Assembly (NCBI GenBank): GCA_015680685.1
Contig: MNCI01025166.1
Coordinates: 1 to 55,483, forward strand
Origin: Gnetum montanum
Lineage: Eukaryota > Streptophyta > Gnetopsida > Gnetales > Gnetaceae
Direction of reading: 5' to 3'
DNA: 55,483 nt
This document shows, in pieces, positions 1-11,273 of the stretch. Each line of letters begins with the position of its first letter. The first letter of the stretch is position 1. The notes beneath the pieces were generated by a model. That model was not told where the DNA came from, made no database searches, and saw only the letters and a program-made list of their open reading frames with translations. The position numbers and the translations under genes are program-made.

Positions 1-360
1 CTTACCGTTGTTTACCTGAATCACTAGGAAGTCAACTAGGTATGATCACCCACAAATAGTGGTAGCAATGTCTTTCACCAATCCCAATGGGACAATGATG
101 GACTGGTTAGCCAACTCTAGATGGATGTTGCTCTTTGTTAATGGAGGTAGGTTCTAGGCCTTGTACATTTCTTGAGAAATCAAGTTGACACTGGAACTTG
201 AATCCAAAAGAGCCTTGCAAGACACATTTCTAGCAATTTGTAAGTATATTAGAGGACTTACAAGATTAGATAATTTCCTAGGAAGGTGGCCAAATTTGAT
301 CCAATCAGTGACAGCATCTGTTAGCATGAACGCATGCATTGAGTGTGGTGATTGGGTTGA
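1..360. repeat. Perfect duplicate of 1174-1533, ending at a single N
   Basis: Bases 1-360 match 1174-1533 without a visible difference (offset 1173), and the match stops exactly at the lone N at 361. On the minus strand this is the protease region of element A, which should not follow RT again. The simplest reading is an unmerged contig overlap at a scaffold joint; a very recent tandem duplication is the alternative. Confidence 0.85.
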
Positions 361-361
361 N

Positions 362-780
362 TACAATAACTAAGGGGCTAATCCATTCACCATTAGCAAT
401 GGGGTATATGAACCCAGCCTTGAGAAGCTATTCGATTTCTTCCTTAACTACTTGCTTCAGCTTAGGGTTCAATCACCTCTGCGGTTGTCTTCGAGGCTTC
501 ATGGAGGGGTTAATGTAAGTCCTATGTTGGCATATCCTAGTATCTATTCTAGTTAATTCGGGATATGATGACACGAAGGCTTTTAACCATCTATTAATTA
601 CCTTCAGTAGTTCTTCTTTCTGTTGAGGAGCAAGCTTAGCATTGATAATTACCGGTTTTTCATTTTTAAAGAATGTGTATTCCATATTAGTGGGCAATGG
701 TTTTAGATCAAGGGGCTCCTGCTTAAATTTCTTAGGGATTTCCAACTTCCCCCAATTGACATTTTCAAGGTTAAGACTTG
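362..780 (-). pseudogene. Start of pol (RT N-terminus) of element A
   Basis: The minus-strand frame at 745-473 encodes 90 residues, including the LAPQQKEELLKVINRWLKAF and INPSMKPRRQPQR stretches. These align with 54360-54590 of element C, just before C's reverse transcriptase fingers, so this is the linker between protease and RT. After a stop the frame continues to about 362 with KLKQVVKEEIE and a further internal stop. Catalytic motifs are not reached because the sequence breaks at the N at 361. The fragment is non-functional. Confidence 0.7.
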
Positions 781-799
781 GAAGTTTGTAGTGGACTTG

Positions 800-1320
800 C
801 TCTAATGCATTATGCTATCGATGTAAGCTCAAGTCAAACTCTCAATTGGTTCCAAGCATATGAGTAAACTACTTTCTTGATCAGCTATCAGCCACTGGGT
901 GCCTTCTTGTCATGTGGCTACTGCATACAGGCATCTTTGTATGTTAATTACTTGTGCACACTGATTGCATGCAGGCAATGCTAAACTTTACACAAACCAT
1001 AACCTCTGCACAAAATTACACCTTGTGTCACTGTATGCGATGCATAGAACTTTCTTCTTCTTGATCTTTCCAAATGTATTTTACTTTGATATTTCTAGGG
1101 AAAGATCATGAATTCCTAGACATGCGTTGATGGTGCTTAGACATGCTCTTCCCATTATGATTGGGAAGTCCCCCTTACCGTTGTTTACCTGAATCACTAG
1201 GAAGTCAACTAGGTATGATCACCCACAAATAGTGGTAGCAATGTCTTTCACCAATCCCAATGGGACAATGATGGACTGGTTAGCCAACTCTAGATGGATG
1301 TTGCTCTTTGTTAATGGAGG
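800..1320 (-). other. Protease-RT connecting region of element A, no open frame
   Basis: This stretch lies between the protease frame and the RT frame of element A. It corresponds to 53780-54330 in element C. The segment near 1100-1180 matches C's protease-end block (IMGRAWLSTIDA in C), so it still belongs to the protease domain, but no frame stays open here in copy A. Confidence 0.55.
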
Positions 1321-1326
1321 TAGGTT

Positions 1327-1584
1327 CTAGGCCTTGTACATTTCTTGAGAAATCAAGTTGACACTGGAACTTGAATCCAAAAGAGCCTTGCAAGACACAT
1401 TTCTAGCAATTTGTAAGTATATTAGAGGACTTACAAGATTAGATAATTTCCTAGGAAGGTGGCCAAATTTGATCCAATCAGTGACAGCATCTGTTAGCAT
1501 GAACGCATGCATTGAGTGTGGTGATTGGGTTGAAGGAGGCTCCAAAGTTTTGATTAATACTAAGGTGTCTAAGGAATCAGCCAC
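1327..1584 (-). pseudogene. Aspartic protease N-terminal part, element A
   Basis: The 85-residue minus-strand frame contains the strand SCKALLDSSSSVNLISQEMY, which has the layout of a retroviral-type aspartic protease active site. The usual D-S/T-G appears as DSSSS here, DLGSG in copy B and DSSSG in copy C. The upstream part (TDWIKFGHLPRKLSNLVSPL) is conserved in all three copies. The frame ends at a stop after EMYKA. The following protease half (GRAWLSTID in B and C) lies in another frame near 1100-1180. The glycine of the active-site triplet is missing, so this copy looks dead. Confidence 0.65.
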
Positions 1585-1590
1585 TTGTGA

Positions 1591-4020
1591 TTACAAGGGC
1601 TTGGTTGGTCTATTTGTTCTAAAGAAAGGTCTTTTCTTCATGTGGTTGTTGGAACCAACAGTAGGTTGAGAATTAACAACCCTTGTGGCATAATGTTGTT
1701 GTGGTTGGGTAGGGATTTCACCCTGCATAGCTAGAGCAAGTGGTAGTGGAGCTATTGGTGGAAGAGATGCAACCGAATGGGAAGGATGATATGCTTGTGG
1801 AATATCACCCCTAGAAGAGGGAGTCCCATAATACTCACGAGCTTGGTAGTGAGGTTGAGGAGTGATGTGACTAGTAGAGTCATGTGGGGAGATTGGCTGT
1901 TGCACGTAATATCCATATGGGTCAGGTTGCTGGTAAGGATACTATTGCATTGGTTGTGGCATTCCCCATGATTGTGAGTGTTGCCACTATTGATATTGAT
2001 CAATCGATTGTGGTGGAGTTCCACTGGGATAATATGTTAAGGGTTGGTGGAACTGCCTTGGGTTAACTTGAGGATAAGGTAACCTTTGGGGTGTTTTCCT
2101 TTTGTTTAATTGTGGGTTGAGTGCATACATCCCAGACTCATATAGATGTGAGATTATAGGGCAACATCCCTTAGGATGGCCATATTGACATATCTCACAT
2201 CCACTATCATTGTCTATTTTCAAATCCACAACCTCTTCAATGATGGCAACTTTGCCCTTACCCTTGCTACGTGCATGTTCAACATCTTTCTTTTTTCTTT
2301 TCTCACTATCTTGCTCTCTAGACTCCTCTACTATTTTAAGAATAGTTTGAAATCTATTGTCTATGGAATCCCACATTTGGTCTACCTTTGCCAAAACTTC
2401 TGATGTCATCTTTTGAATAGGCAAAGTTTTCCTATTCACCATCTCTTTGAGTGGTGACTCTTCTTCATCCTCACAAAATCATACTCCCCTCTTCTAGAGG
2501 GAAGGATTTCGATCATACTCTTTTGCACTTTCTCTCTTCCATTGCTCACCTTCTTTCTTAGCAACTTGCTCCAATAGTCTTTGAATTTGATGGAACCTAA
2601 GCTCGGATAGTCTTCCTTGGGCATAAGTCCCAAGGGTTCTTCTCGTTTCATGCCTAAGCCCATCCACGAGATGGCACAGTTGATCCCTTTGCGAATAACC
2701 ATGGCCAGGACAACAATGTAATAGTGCATAGTATCGTCCCATGGTAGCATCCAAGGGTTCATGTCCTCCTTGTTTCCAACATTGGATTTGCTTTTGCAAG
2801 TTAGACACTCAGGAGTACGTTTGGTACTTATCGTTGAATAATTCTAACATAGTACTCCATCTACGAATAGATTCCAGTTCTATGAACCGGTACTAGCTTT
2901 CCACTTCTTTAACTAGTGTCTATGGAGACAACTTAAGTTTTTTCCATTCGTTCTCTATATTTTGTAAGGCACATGCATCATGGAATGCTTGTAAGTGATT
3001 TTGAGGATCAGCGTTGTATCCCCCTTCAAATTGTGGGATATTGTTCATATCTAATCTCTTGATCCTACTATTTTTCTAATGCCTTGTTAGAATTCTAACA
3101 GCCTTAGTTATGTCTAACATACTTCGAGTAGCGAGTAGGGGTTCATTGTGATCGCCTCGTTCATGGCATCTATGATGCCTACGTTGTTCCCTACTCTTCC
3201 TTCTTCTATGTCATGACTTTCTAGAGTGCCCTCGTCCCCTTTCCTGGCTATTTCGTCTATGAATTCCACTTTGCCTACCTTTATTCCCATGGTCTTTTTC
3301 CTTATGACTGCGTCCGGATATTGAAGGAGAGGATGAAGGTGAAGAAGAAGGAGAATCATCACCATGACAGTGTCTGCTACCTTCTCTTCTATGGTCTCAG
3401 CCTTGATCGCGATTGCGATCAGAATGTCCACCTTTATCATGAGTTCATGTCCCTTTTTTGGACCCTTTGTGCCCGTGGGTATTAGAACTTGGGTTATGAA
3501 TAGTGGAATGAAGGTCCTGATACACAACCCCTTGGCCAAAGTCAAGGGGAGGAACATCGTTGTGTGGGCGACTGCCTAAGGTAGGTTCACCACCCTCATT
3601 TTCACTTAAGAAATGTGGGGAATCCTGGGACCACTTATCCTTCAAACACTTATGATGTCTCTCATGTTGCAAGTCCGTTTGACATTGTGCTTCTATGGGA
3701 CGGTATTCTCTCTAGTCATGGTCTTGCACAACGTATTCTGGGTATAAGTGCGGGATGCTAATTCGTGTGAGAGAACAAAGAAGAATGCTTAGGACTGAAC
3801 GATCGGGAGGTAACACTATGTTACCTTCTAAGTCTCACCAATGTAGTTGTTCATCTTGATGGAGGATAAAGGTGAAGTCTAGTATATACTCATCAGGATG
3901 AATATATACCACTCAAACTTGTTGAGGGACTAGTGGATCAATGTCATGTGTATTACGCCATCAACTGTTTCCTATTTTAGACCTAGGCGGTGAGGCGCTT
4001 TCATACGAAAAAGGAGACAT
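1591..4020 (-). pseudogene. gag of Athila-type element A
   Basis: The gag start is placed at the minus-strand ATG whose first base is 4020 (MSPFSYES), because element C begins the same way at 51207 and both lie just inside the PBS. The frame closes after about 20 codons. Its pieces then follow in order: an Arg/His/Ser-rich segment (3670-3110), a gag core with FEGGYNADPQNHLQAFHD near 3050-2960, a capsid-like stretch at 2808-2494, a lysine-rich linker and a zinc-knuckle-like CEICQYGHPKGCC near 2200-2150. A Pro/Gln/Tyr-rich tail (1905-1591) precedes protease. The knuckle spacing is C-X2-C-X3-H-X3-C, not the usual C-X2-C-X4-H-X4-C. Frameshifts and stops break it into at least five pieces. Confidence 0.75.
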
Positions 4021-4135
4021 ATGTGTCTATTTAGTGTGCAATGTACTCTTGTTTATTATTTCCTCAATCAACCCTAAGGATTCGTTCCAATGATGTGCAT
4101 GATTTCCTATGTTCTAATTAGCGCACAAACAACTG

Positions 4136-4156
4136 AGTCCCCTGGCAACGGTGCCA
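4136..4156 (-). other. Primer-binding site, element A
   Basis: The minus strand reads TGGCACCGTTGCCAGGGGAC directly after the LTR end, one base away. Element C has TGGCACTGTTGCTGGGGAC in the equivalent position. A TGG-starting, tRNA-3'-end-like sequence right inside the LTR is the expected position and form. I do not assign the tRNA. Confidence 0.7.
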
Positions 4157-4308
4157 ATGATGAGTAGTGAGGTACCCCTACACTCAACCATATGAATATG
4201 AGGGTTTCATGCATGATCTAGTCGAAGTCCAAGGACTAAGTGCTTATGCACCCTTGTGGAATAAGGATGGGTTGATTGATCATTGTCTTCCCAAAGTTAC
4301 TTGTATGT

Positions 4309-4440
4309 CACTCTAATTTTAGAGAAACTTCCACTCTAATTTTAGAGAAAAAATGCCACTCTAATAATAACCACTCTAATAATTAGAGTAATTGCTCTAA
4401 TAATAACCACTCTAATTATTAGAGTAACCACTCTCATCAG
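4309..4440. repeat. CTCTAAT/ATTAGAG inverted-repeat cluster in LTR A
   Basis: The heptamer CTCTAAT and its complement ATTAGAG occur many times, including 15-bp inverted repeats CTCTAATAATTAGAG and CTCTAATTATTAGAG. The cluster is downstream of the minus-strand TATA box, so it would be transcribed in R/U5 and could fold into short hairpins in the RNA. Confidence 0.8.
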
Positions 4441-4506
4441 AAAGAAATTACAAGAACTTGACTAAGCTGTTAGCTCTATGATGCCGTAAATGCGGTGGAT
4501 ACATGC

Positions 4507-4515
4507 ATTTATATA
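4507..4515 (-). promoter_or_regulatory. TATA box of LTR A
   Basis: The minus strand reads CCTATATAAATGCATG, about 100 bp inside the presumed U3 start. No other TATA-like element is better placed in this LTR. Confidence 0.6.
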
Positions 4516-4612
4516 GGCAGACACAAACCCTGCATTGATTCATATGTGTCAATGCATCTTCCCATCTATTGATGGGGATGTGTTGACACATACCTATTGA
4601 TGTAGCCCAACA

Positions 4613-4880
4613 ATGATAATTCATCAATGCTGAATAAGGCTAATTGTGCTAGAGCCTCTATCGCTCATAAATCTAAACCAAGGCTATAAAAGATGAATCA
4701 TTATTATGTGGGTTTACTAGTTAGATATCTAGAGATAATAATTTCCTCAATATTCTTTCTTTAACATGACAACATGGGTATTTTTATATAGCATGTGTAT
4801 TATAATATTCTTTATCATTTAACCACAATGACAATACATAAGTAAAGTTTGCAATTCCTAAATCCATTATTTTTAGAGTT
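4613..4880. other. AT-rich flank, nothing recognised
   Basis: This is the sequence between LTR A and the LINE-like remnant. It is AT-rich with no open frame or repeat I can name. The first bases after the LTR (ATGAT) would be element A's target-site duplication, but the other end is outside the window. Confidence 0.4.
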
Positions 4881-6070
4881 TATAATCAAATGGTTGCATG
4901 CTTTGTTGACTTACTTGGTGTGATTTTAGCCAGGGGAAGCCCCTATCAATAAAACATGTTTTCATTTAAATTTGTGAAGAAATAACAAGTTTATTAGACA
5001 TTTAATGATAAAAAATAAGTAGACAATCATTACCTATCATTATTAATTTCTTCAAAGCCATGGAAAAGTAGGTTAATGGATTTTATTATAAGTTTTTCAA
5101 AGATAATAGAGGGACATATTTCATATTTGTAGTTATCAAATGTGTTACTAAAATAGATTTCAACTAACAAAAATTTCCTGTTTATTGTATTGATAATATT
5201 CATGAGTGGATTACTATTAAACATTGAAAATATTTTTTAAAAAGGATTTTTCCATCAAGCTTTTAGAAATATCTTTTTCTTTTAAGCCTAATTAAAAATA
5301 TTTATGGAATTATGTTATTGATAATATTGAAAAGAGGCTTGATAAATAGAAAGAAAAAAAGCTCATCCTTGCCAAGTTTTAATTATTAAGTAAATATATG
5401 GAAACTTCTATGGTTTGAATAGGATGAGAAGAAATACTTTTTGAAAAGCTTATTTTTTATCTTTGTAATCTATATAAAGTTAGAAAATAGTTTACATCAA
5501 GCCTTTCTAGATATATATTTTTTTTGAAATCATGGCACATCTATTTTTCATTTTAAATCCATAGTTGTATCTAAAATAATTACTAAGAATAATCTCCTTC
5601 ATAACAAATTTAATACGTCTTTGGAGGATGCAATCATCATTGAAATTTTGGATGAGAAAAATAAGATATATTTAAAAAATTCCCACTTACTAAATATTTG
5701 AATTTTTAATGGTTTCTAATACATCAAGGTCTTCCTACCGATACTTTTCTAGAGCATATGGAAATTATTTCTGCTTGATATCATCTTTATGAAAGTGAAG
5801 ATTCCCTTTTACATGTTTTTTATGAAGTGCCAAGTTGCATAAAAGTTTAACCAAGCATTAATAATATTATTCTTAGTGATCAACCTTCTTTATCTACTTT
5901 ATTTCTCTATATTGAAAATTGTGTTTGACTACTTATTCTCCATTCTATTTGGAAGATTCATTCTACAACCTTTTTTTGCTAAAATTAATACTAGAAACTT
6001 AACTTACATCCACTTAAGACCAATTGGATCTATCGGACCAATTTCAAAATTCCTTTTACAATTTTTTTAA
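4880..6070 (+). pseudogene. Degraded LINE (non-LTR) reverse transcriptase 3' part
   Basis: The plus strand, read across many stops and frame changes, gives a NIEKRLDKWKEKKLILAKF-like stretch near 5320-5380. This matches the post-RT thumb segment of plant LINEs (RL..W....LS.AGR). Near 5790-5850, YESEDSLLHVFYEVP resembles the C-terminal zf-RVT segment that normally reads with cysteines. Weaker matches to the upstream fingers region occur around 5050-5110. No frame exceeds about 64 residues, so this is an old relic. The call is family pattern recognition; a translated search against LINE ORF2 would decide it. Confidence 0.45.
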
Positions 6071-6169
6071 ATTTATAATTTAGTATTACCTAATATAATT
6101 GAACCTAGAACCTATCAATCCCAGTTTCAACCCTCAGCGTAAGCTATCAATCCCAATGTAGATGCCGAG

Positions 6170-9100
6170 ATGGGCAAGGGCAAGGAGGTGGAAGGGCAGG
6201 GGAGGAAGAATCCTGACTTGACCTTCGCCAAGGAGAGCGAAGCCATGTTGTAGTGCCTGCCTCGGCAAAGGATTCCATCATGGCCTGGAACATCACACAG
6301 GTAGGCTCTGATCTTGTCTCTGTTAGTTATTTTTGCCTGTACGTGCTTCATAGTGTAGACAGTCTCATAGGGGTTTTCGGCGTATACGCCAAGCGTAAAT
6401 TCACAACATAGAGACATCGGCGTATACGCCGAGCGTAAATTTACAGCGTAAGGTCAGGTTAGCGTCGACTGTCCTAGCGTAATCTATTTTCAGCACACAG
6501 CGTAATCACTTTTTCTCGCTGAAGGCTATACGGCGTAAGAATTTTTCTATGCATGAAGTTCTATTTTGTCAACGTAAGCTTTCTGTTTCATCAGCGTAGA
6601 CGATGTACGCTGTGACGGCGTATACGCTGAGGGTTTCTTTGGCATATACGCTGAGTGTACACAGTTGTTCTTTTAAGTATGATGTAGCATAGACTCGTTT
6701 TTCATGTTTCCGGCGTAAACTGTTTGCTCAGTGTATAGCGTAGACTATTTACGCTGGCCACTTCTGTGGCGTATACGTTGAGGGTTTCTTCAGCGTATAC
6801 GCTGAGCGTAAGAGGTTCGGGCGTCAGCATAAATAGTTAATTGTTAGCGTATACGCTGGGTCAGGCAACGTATACGCCGGGCGTGAACAGATTTCGACAG
6901 CGTATACGCTCGGTTTAGCAGTGTATACGCTGGGTGTAAACAAATTTTGGCAGTGTCTACGCTAGGTTTTAACAGCGTATACGCCGAATGTAAGCAGTTA
7001 GAAAATTTTTCGAAGTGTCAGTCTACAATGTGAACCTTGGTTTTTTGCGTTGTTTTGGTGCATGGCTGATTTTTCATTGGTAATCTGGTTGTTTGCAGGG
7101 ACACCAAGCCTTTTCTCCTCATGGTTGAGCTTGTCGGGGTGCTAACATGGTTTGGCCCCATGGAGGTGAATGAGCCTACCCCGGTCCTAACCGTGGAACA
7201 CAATGGGGTTTGGTTCAGAGAAGGTGCGTCTAAATTCTTGTCCTTTATACTGGACAATTTTGAAGTAGTTATCTGGTCACACCTGAATGAACTGGTGGCA
7301 CAGAGCATACTTGAGACGATGTTGCCAGGAGCCGCGGAGGGTGTCGTTGTCTTCATGGAAGACATCGACGAGGGGCCGTTTACGAATGAGGACAGTTCTT
7401 CCCGCGGGCCTAAGTCCACACGCCCGTTAGCGCACATGTGGGCCTGATTACCACGAGGGCAGGATTACCTCGATAATACTTTATTTTTAGCCGCGCACGT
7501 GCATACATTATTCCAAAACCCTCCCAGCATAGTGTACCGAGTGGGCAGGTAGGACCGTTCAAGTTTATTGCTTCTTTTCATCGTTTGGCACTTATCTTAG
7601 TTTTGACATCCTTTCGCTTGTAGGCCAAAAGTTAATGCAGACGGAATATGTGTCAAAGATGATGGGCTTGCCTTAACTCGTACTACTCTAGAGGCATTTA
7701 TGGCGGGTCCTACCCTTCATAAAACTGTATTAGGTCTAATGAAGGGGGATATCATCTATTTTCACCAATGATTTTCTAGAGTGTTGGCACTGTGCCAAGC
7801 TCGCGAATGGCTGGATAAAGATTGGTCGGACCAGGGGCCAGTTTTCCCTCGTGACTCTGGTCCAGGCAGCACATCCAAGTCTACTACGGGAGGTAAATGA
7901 CAATTTCTTTTGGATGTGCTAACGTGTTTTCACCGCCAAGGGTTATACTGATACAGCAATCTTACATTGCGTTTGCAGTTGATGCACCTACTGGCGGGGA
8001 TCCCATCACAACCAGGCGAACTGAGATAACAGTGTCAATGAAGTTCGGGGAGGTGACTAAGACCTAGAAATGGTTACGCAACCGTGCTTCGCCATCTATT
8101 ATTCGTTGCTTAGAGAATGCCGGCCTTATGGAGCTCTTCATGACCCCAAGTCCTGATGTATTAATAGGAAAAATGATTAGGATCGTGGATTCTTTTAATG
8201 AGCATGTCTCCTACTACAGCACCCGAATTGAGGGTGTTAAGGTGGTTTTTCATCTGTCGCCCGAGTTTTTCTCAAACTTATTCAGGGTACCGGCAGATGG
8301 CATAAGTGTAGTCTTAGACAGAGCTCATAAAGAGCTCCATAGGTGCGTGAGTTGGAGGACTGGCTGGGCCTGGCCAAGGGTGCCAAGGGGTTCCCGATGT
8401 AGGGGAAAGCAAAGATTGAGGAGGTAAATGAACTATATCCCCTATTTAGATTGTGGGTGTTCCCCAAAACCCTTTCTTAGGTACGGAGTCTTGGGGTTGA
8501 GGCTGTACGCATCCTGTGAACTATCCTGGAAACTGGCATGCGCTACAACTGGGCTGAATTTTTGTTGTCTGGCTTGCACAAGGAGATAGTGCAATTGCGC
8601 TCGAATGTTGAGGTGCAATCCCACTTCACCTTTGCTTTCTTCGCCGGTTACCTTCGTCGCTTCGCCGAGTTTTTGGTAGTTCGTGGGGACAACAAGTTTG
8701 TTCTACGGGATCGGGGTCAACTATCCCACCCATGGATCAATCACCTATTTGAAACAACCAAGTCTCAAGATGCTCCTGAGGGTATTGATAAGTGTATGTC
8801 TATTACGATGGGGGGATCATTGGGTACGTCCATTCATACTTGCGATAGTCTGGGGTTAGAGCCAGACAATGTGCCCCTCACTGCAAGAAGAGCTGAGCAA
8901 GTTATTAAAGAAACCATTGGGCAGGCCAAATCGAAGCTGAAGTGACCCGAACGCCCAACTAGGGAGGCTTCTAATGTGAGGGAGCCACGGGTAAAGCGCA
9001 TAAGATTCAAGATGCCCGGTATGTAAACTTCGCCAACTTATTGTATTATTATTTTCATTTTGCTCATAATTTTTTCTGCAATCGCTTACATGTCATTGAT

Positions 9101-10701
9101 GTCTTTGGCTTGATTTGAAAAGTGAGGAAGCAAGAGTTAGAAACCATTACTGAGGAGGAGGAGACCAACAAGGAGTGGAATAATGAAGAAGAAAATGTGG
9201 AAAAAGGATCAGGGAGGAGGAATGGAGGAGCTAAAGGGAGACACTGGCGAAACTCAACCATTGGATGACCAGGGCGGTGTCGAACAAATGTTCTGCAGCT
9301 TTCTTCAGGGAGATCTGGACTTGGGGAATCCCCCAAAAGGTGACAAGGAGGACGGTATGTTTTCTTTTTATCTTATTTCATCTTGCCTTGTTAGTTGTCC
9401 TCGCTACGGTGTTTTATTTTCATGTTTTCATTTTTCACAAACGCAGGTAGCAAAACCAGGACGGTGCACTTGGATGTACCCATGAAGACGATTCCCCCTG
9501 AGATGACTGCTGAGGTTAGTTCCCGCACCCATGAGCCATTTACTTGGTCAGAAATGCCAAGTAAGATGGATTTTGTGGCTGGAATCGCGGAAGAAGTTGT
9601 TGAACGAATTCAGGAGGTCCACCCCGAAATAGGTATAAGGTTTTAAATGGCTTGTTGTTTTAGAGTGCCACACCCTGTTTCTGTTGTCTTAACGTTTGAT
9701 CTTTTCATACACATAGATGCCAAGCTAAGGTGGGATCCTACTGAGATGATTAGCATTGACAGTTTGGCTACACTACCCCAAGAAGTGGAACAGGTACCAA
9801 GGCCGGTTTACAATGAGGTGGCGGAAAGCCTTGTCCCTAACACCAAGTCGATGTGGACCTGTAGGCGATCCATCGAACAACTATGGTTGCAGATCCAGAC
9901 AAAGGAGAAGGAAGTCTCCGAGCTATCGACTAAACACGACGATCTCAAAGCTCGTTATGAATTCGCTTCAGCCCGATTAGCAAGTGATAGTTCTTGGCGA
10001 ACGTCTGAGATTACGTACAATAGATATTGGAACCTGTTAAATCGCCATGCGTCGCTAACTCGGAGGTTCGCGAAACGTAAAGCCCAGATAGACCTATTAA
10101 ATCTGAAGTGCCAAGATTGGAAGGCATTTGCCTCCAAGGTGCGTAAGTGGGGCCAAGATGAGAAAAATCATAAGCACCACTATAAGAAATCATTAAAAGA
10201 AGTTTCCGTAGAGAAACGGCAACTTGAGATGTTCGTAGAGGGTCTGGGCTTACGTTCTGCGTTCGATAGTTTTGCGAAGAACACCATAGTTGAGATGGAA
10301 TCTCCTCAGAAGGTTATTACCACTACTTCTGGGGAAGTTACTGTGGGTGAATTTCCTCTGAAATGTCCTGTCTGGTCGGCTGTTGACAAGGGAAAGGCCT
10401 TGGCAGACGTCGACCTAGGCCTTGGTGAAACAGATTGGGCTAGTGTTTCGGAGGAGGAAATCCTTCGTCGATTGGAGTTTGGCTTAGGAGGATCTCCTAT
10501 GGTAAGTATTTTGTCATTGTGAAATTGATTTGCTACAGAATGTTTGAAATTTTGACGTTCTCTTGTTTTTATATTGGTTGTCTTATGTTGTATTTTCAGG
10601 ATGAAGGTGGTGATGATGCCCAAGAGGCTGGCCCCAGCGGAGCAAGGGCCCCTGACACCGATGGATCTAAAGGGGACGATCCTCCCGTCCCAGACGCTTA
10701 G
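6170..10701 (+). pseudogene. Antisense 8-exon gene carried by the retroelement, copy 1 (FCP1-like domain plus coiled coil)
   Basis: Exons are 6170-6300, 7099-7548, 7624-7892, 7979-9018, 9123-9354, 9441-9632, 9717-10501 and 10600-10701. All donors are GT and the exon phases join correctly. Compared with copy 2, the consensus exons total 3201 bp (1067 codons with stop). Exons 2-3 resemble an FCP1/SCP-type (NIF, HAD-fold) domain with KPFLLMVELVGVL, FEVVIWSHLNELVA and DYLDNTLFL. The catalytic DxD reads ELV and the later DD is absent. Exon 4 has RIEGVKVVFHLSPEFFSNLF and a later NWAEFLLSGLHKEI, like putative plant transposon proteins. Exon 7 has a long coiled coil (LWLQIQTKEKEVSELSTKHD). Copy 1 is broken by stops in exons 1, 2, 3 and 4, a 1-bp deletion near 8340, a 1-bp insertion near 9201 and a lost AG before exon 6. 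Its promoter is cut off. Confidence 0.8.
6350..7000. repeat. GCGTATACGC palindrome array, intron 1 of antisense gene copy 1
   Basis: Intron 1 contains at least seven perfect GCGTATACGC palindromes (near 6380, 6420, 6620, 6798, 6848, 6900 and 6978), several extended to CAGCGTATACGCTG. Many one-mismatch forms and GCGTAGAC/GCGTAAA half-sites are mixed in. Spacing is irregular (about 30-200 bp), so this is interspersed, not tandem. Confidence 0.9.
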
Positions 10702-11273
10702 TCTCTTCTTCTTCTTTTTTGTCTTAGTTTTGTCTTTGGAACTATGTTGACTCACATTGACACGGAAATTGTAACTTGAAAACTATGAGATAAATGGAAA
10801 CAATCGACACTTATAATTGTACAGCATTGCATATATAAATATTTTTTATTGATTTTGAGTTTAATTGCACACACGACACGGCAATGTAAAATATTTCAGT
10901 TATATATATATTTTTTTTTCATTTGTTCTAAGTGTAATAAATGGATGTAATTATAAGAGGAGAAATGAAGCACAAGTGTGTGATCTAGTTTAAGGCCATT
11001 TCGGGCCTGATGCGTAAACAAGTAACATTTCGGATAACATGGGTGGTTTTTTCAGTTGACCGACCATTTCTGATCATGGCTAGTTTTAAGTCATTGCGAA
11101 CATGATAGTTTAACTTCATTCCGGACAGGGAGTGTAGTTTAATGTTTTTGGTTTGTTTTTTTTTTTTTATGTTTTCTGATGTTGTAGTTTAACGTCATTT
11201 CGGACGAGTTGTAGTTTAACGTCGTTTCGGACATGCTGTCGTTTAACGTCATTTCGGACTGCTTGAGATGGTA
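10702..11273. repeat. Spacer with degenerate AGTTTAACGTCATTTCGGAC repeats (left copy)
   Basis: Between the antisense gene's stop and the protease stop there is an AT-rich stretch, then (10988-11270) about seven copies of a ~21-bp unit close to TAGTTTAACGTCATTTCGGAC separated by spacers of varying length. The right copy has the same at 27701-27975. Related units occur at 18340-18690 and 22303-22443. No gene is seen here. Confidence 0.75.

Larger units (their letters stand above)
1..4612 (-). mobile_element. Athila-type Ty3/gypsy retrotransposon A (5' LTR to start of RT, decayed)
   Basis: Reading the minus strand from 4612 leftwards gives an LTR (4612-4158), a primer-binding site, a long gag, an aspartic protease and the first part of reverse transcriptase. 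The element then leaves the window. Every coding module carries in-frame stops or frameshifts. The same family recurs on the plus strand as fragment B (32331-34059) and element C (50.25 kb to the end). All three share gag, zinc-knuckle and protease segments, and C shows an FMDDF catalytic box and an MVQEGIVLGHKI block that I associate with Athila/Tat-type elements. The element is old and non-coding. A single N at 361 joins it to a duplicate of its own protease region, so the leftmost 361 bases may not be truly contiguous. Confidence 0.85.
4158..4612 (-). repeat. 5' LTR of element A
   Basis: On the minus strand this starts TGTTGGGCTACATC (4612) and ends in CATCA (4158), next to the PBS. The U5 side (4158-4290) is clearly homologous to the LTR end of element C (50930-51067) and to LTR D. 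The U3 side is not, so the families have diverged in their promoters. A TATA box lies at 4515-4507. The 4612 boundary rests only on the TG start, because no partner LTR is in the window. Confidence 0.65.

Noticed and set aside
6127-6417. Minus-strand 96-codon frame at 6417-6127 and its match at 23130-22840
   Set aside because: It reads antisense through exon 1 and intron 1 of the cargo gene and consists largely of translated GCGTATAC repeats.
6350-7000. CRISPR-like array of palindromic repeats
   Set aside because: The repeats are short (10-14 bp) and irregularly spaced, with no constant repeat-spacer length, no cas genes and a plant context.
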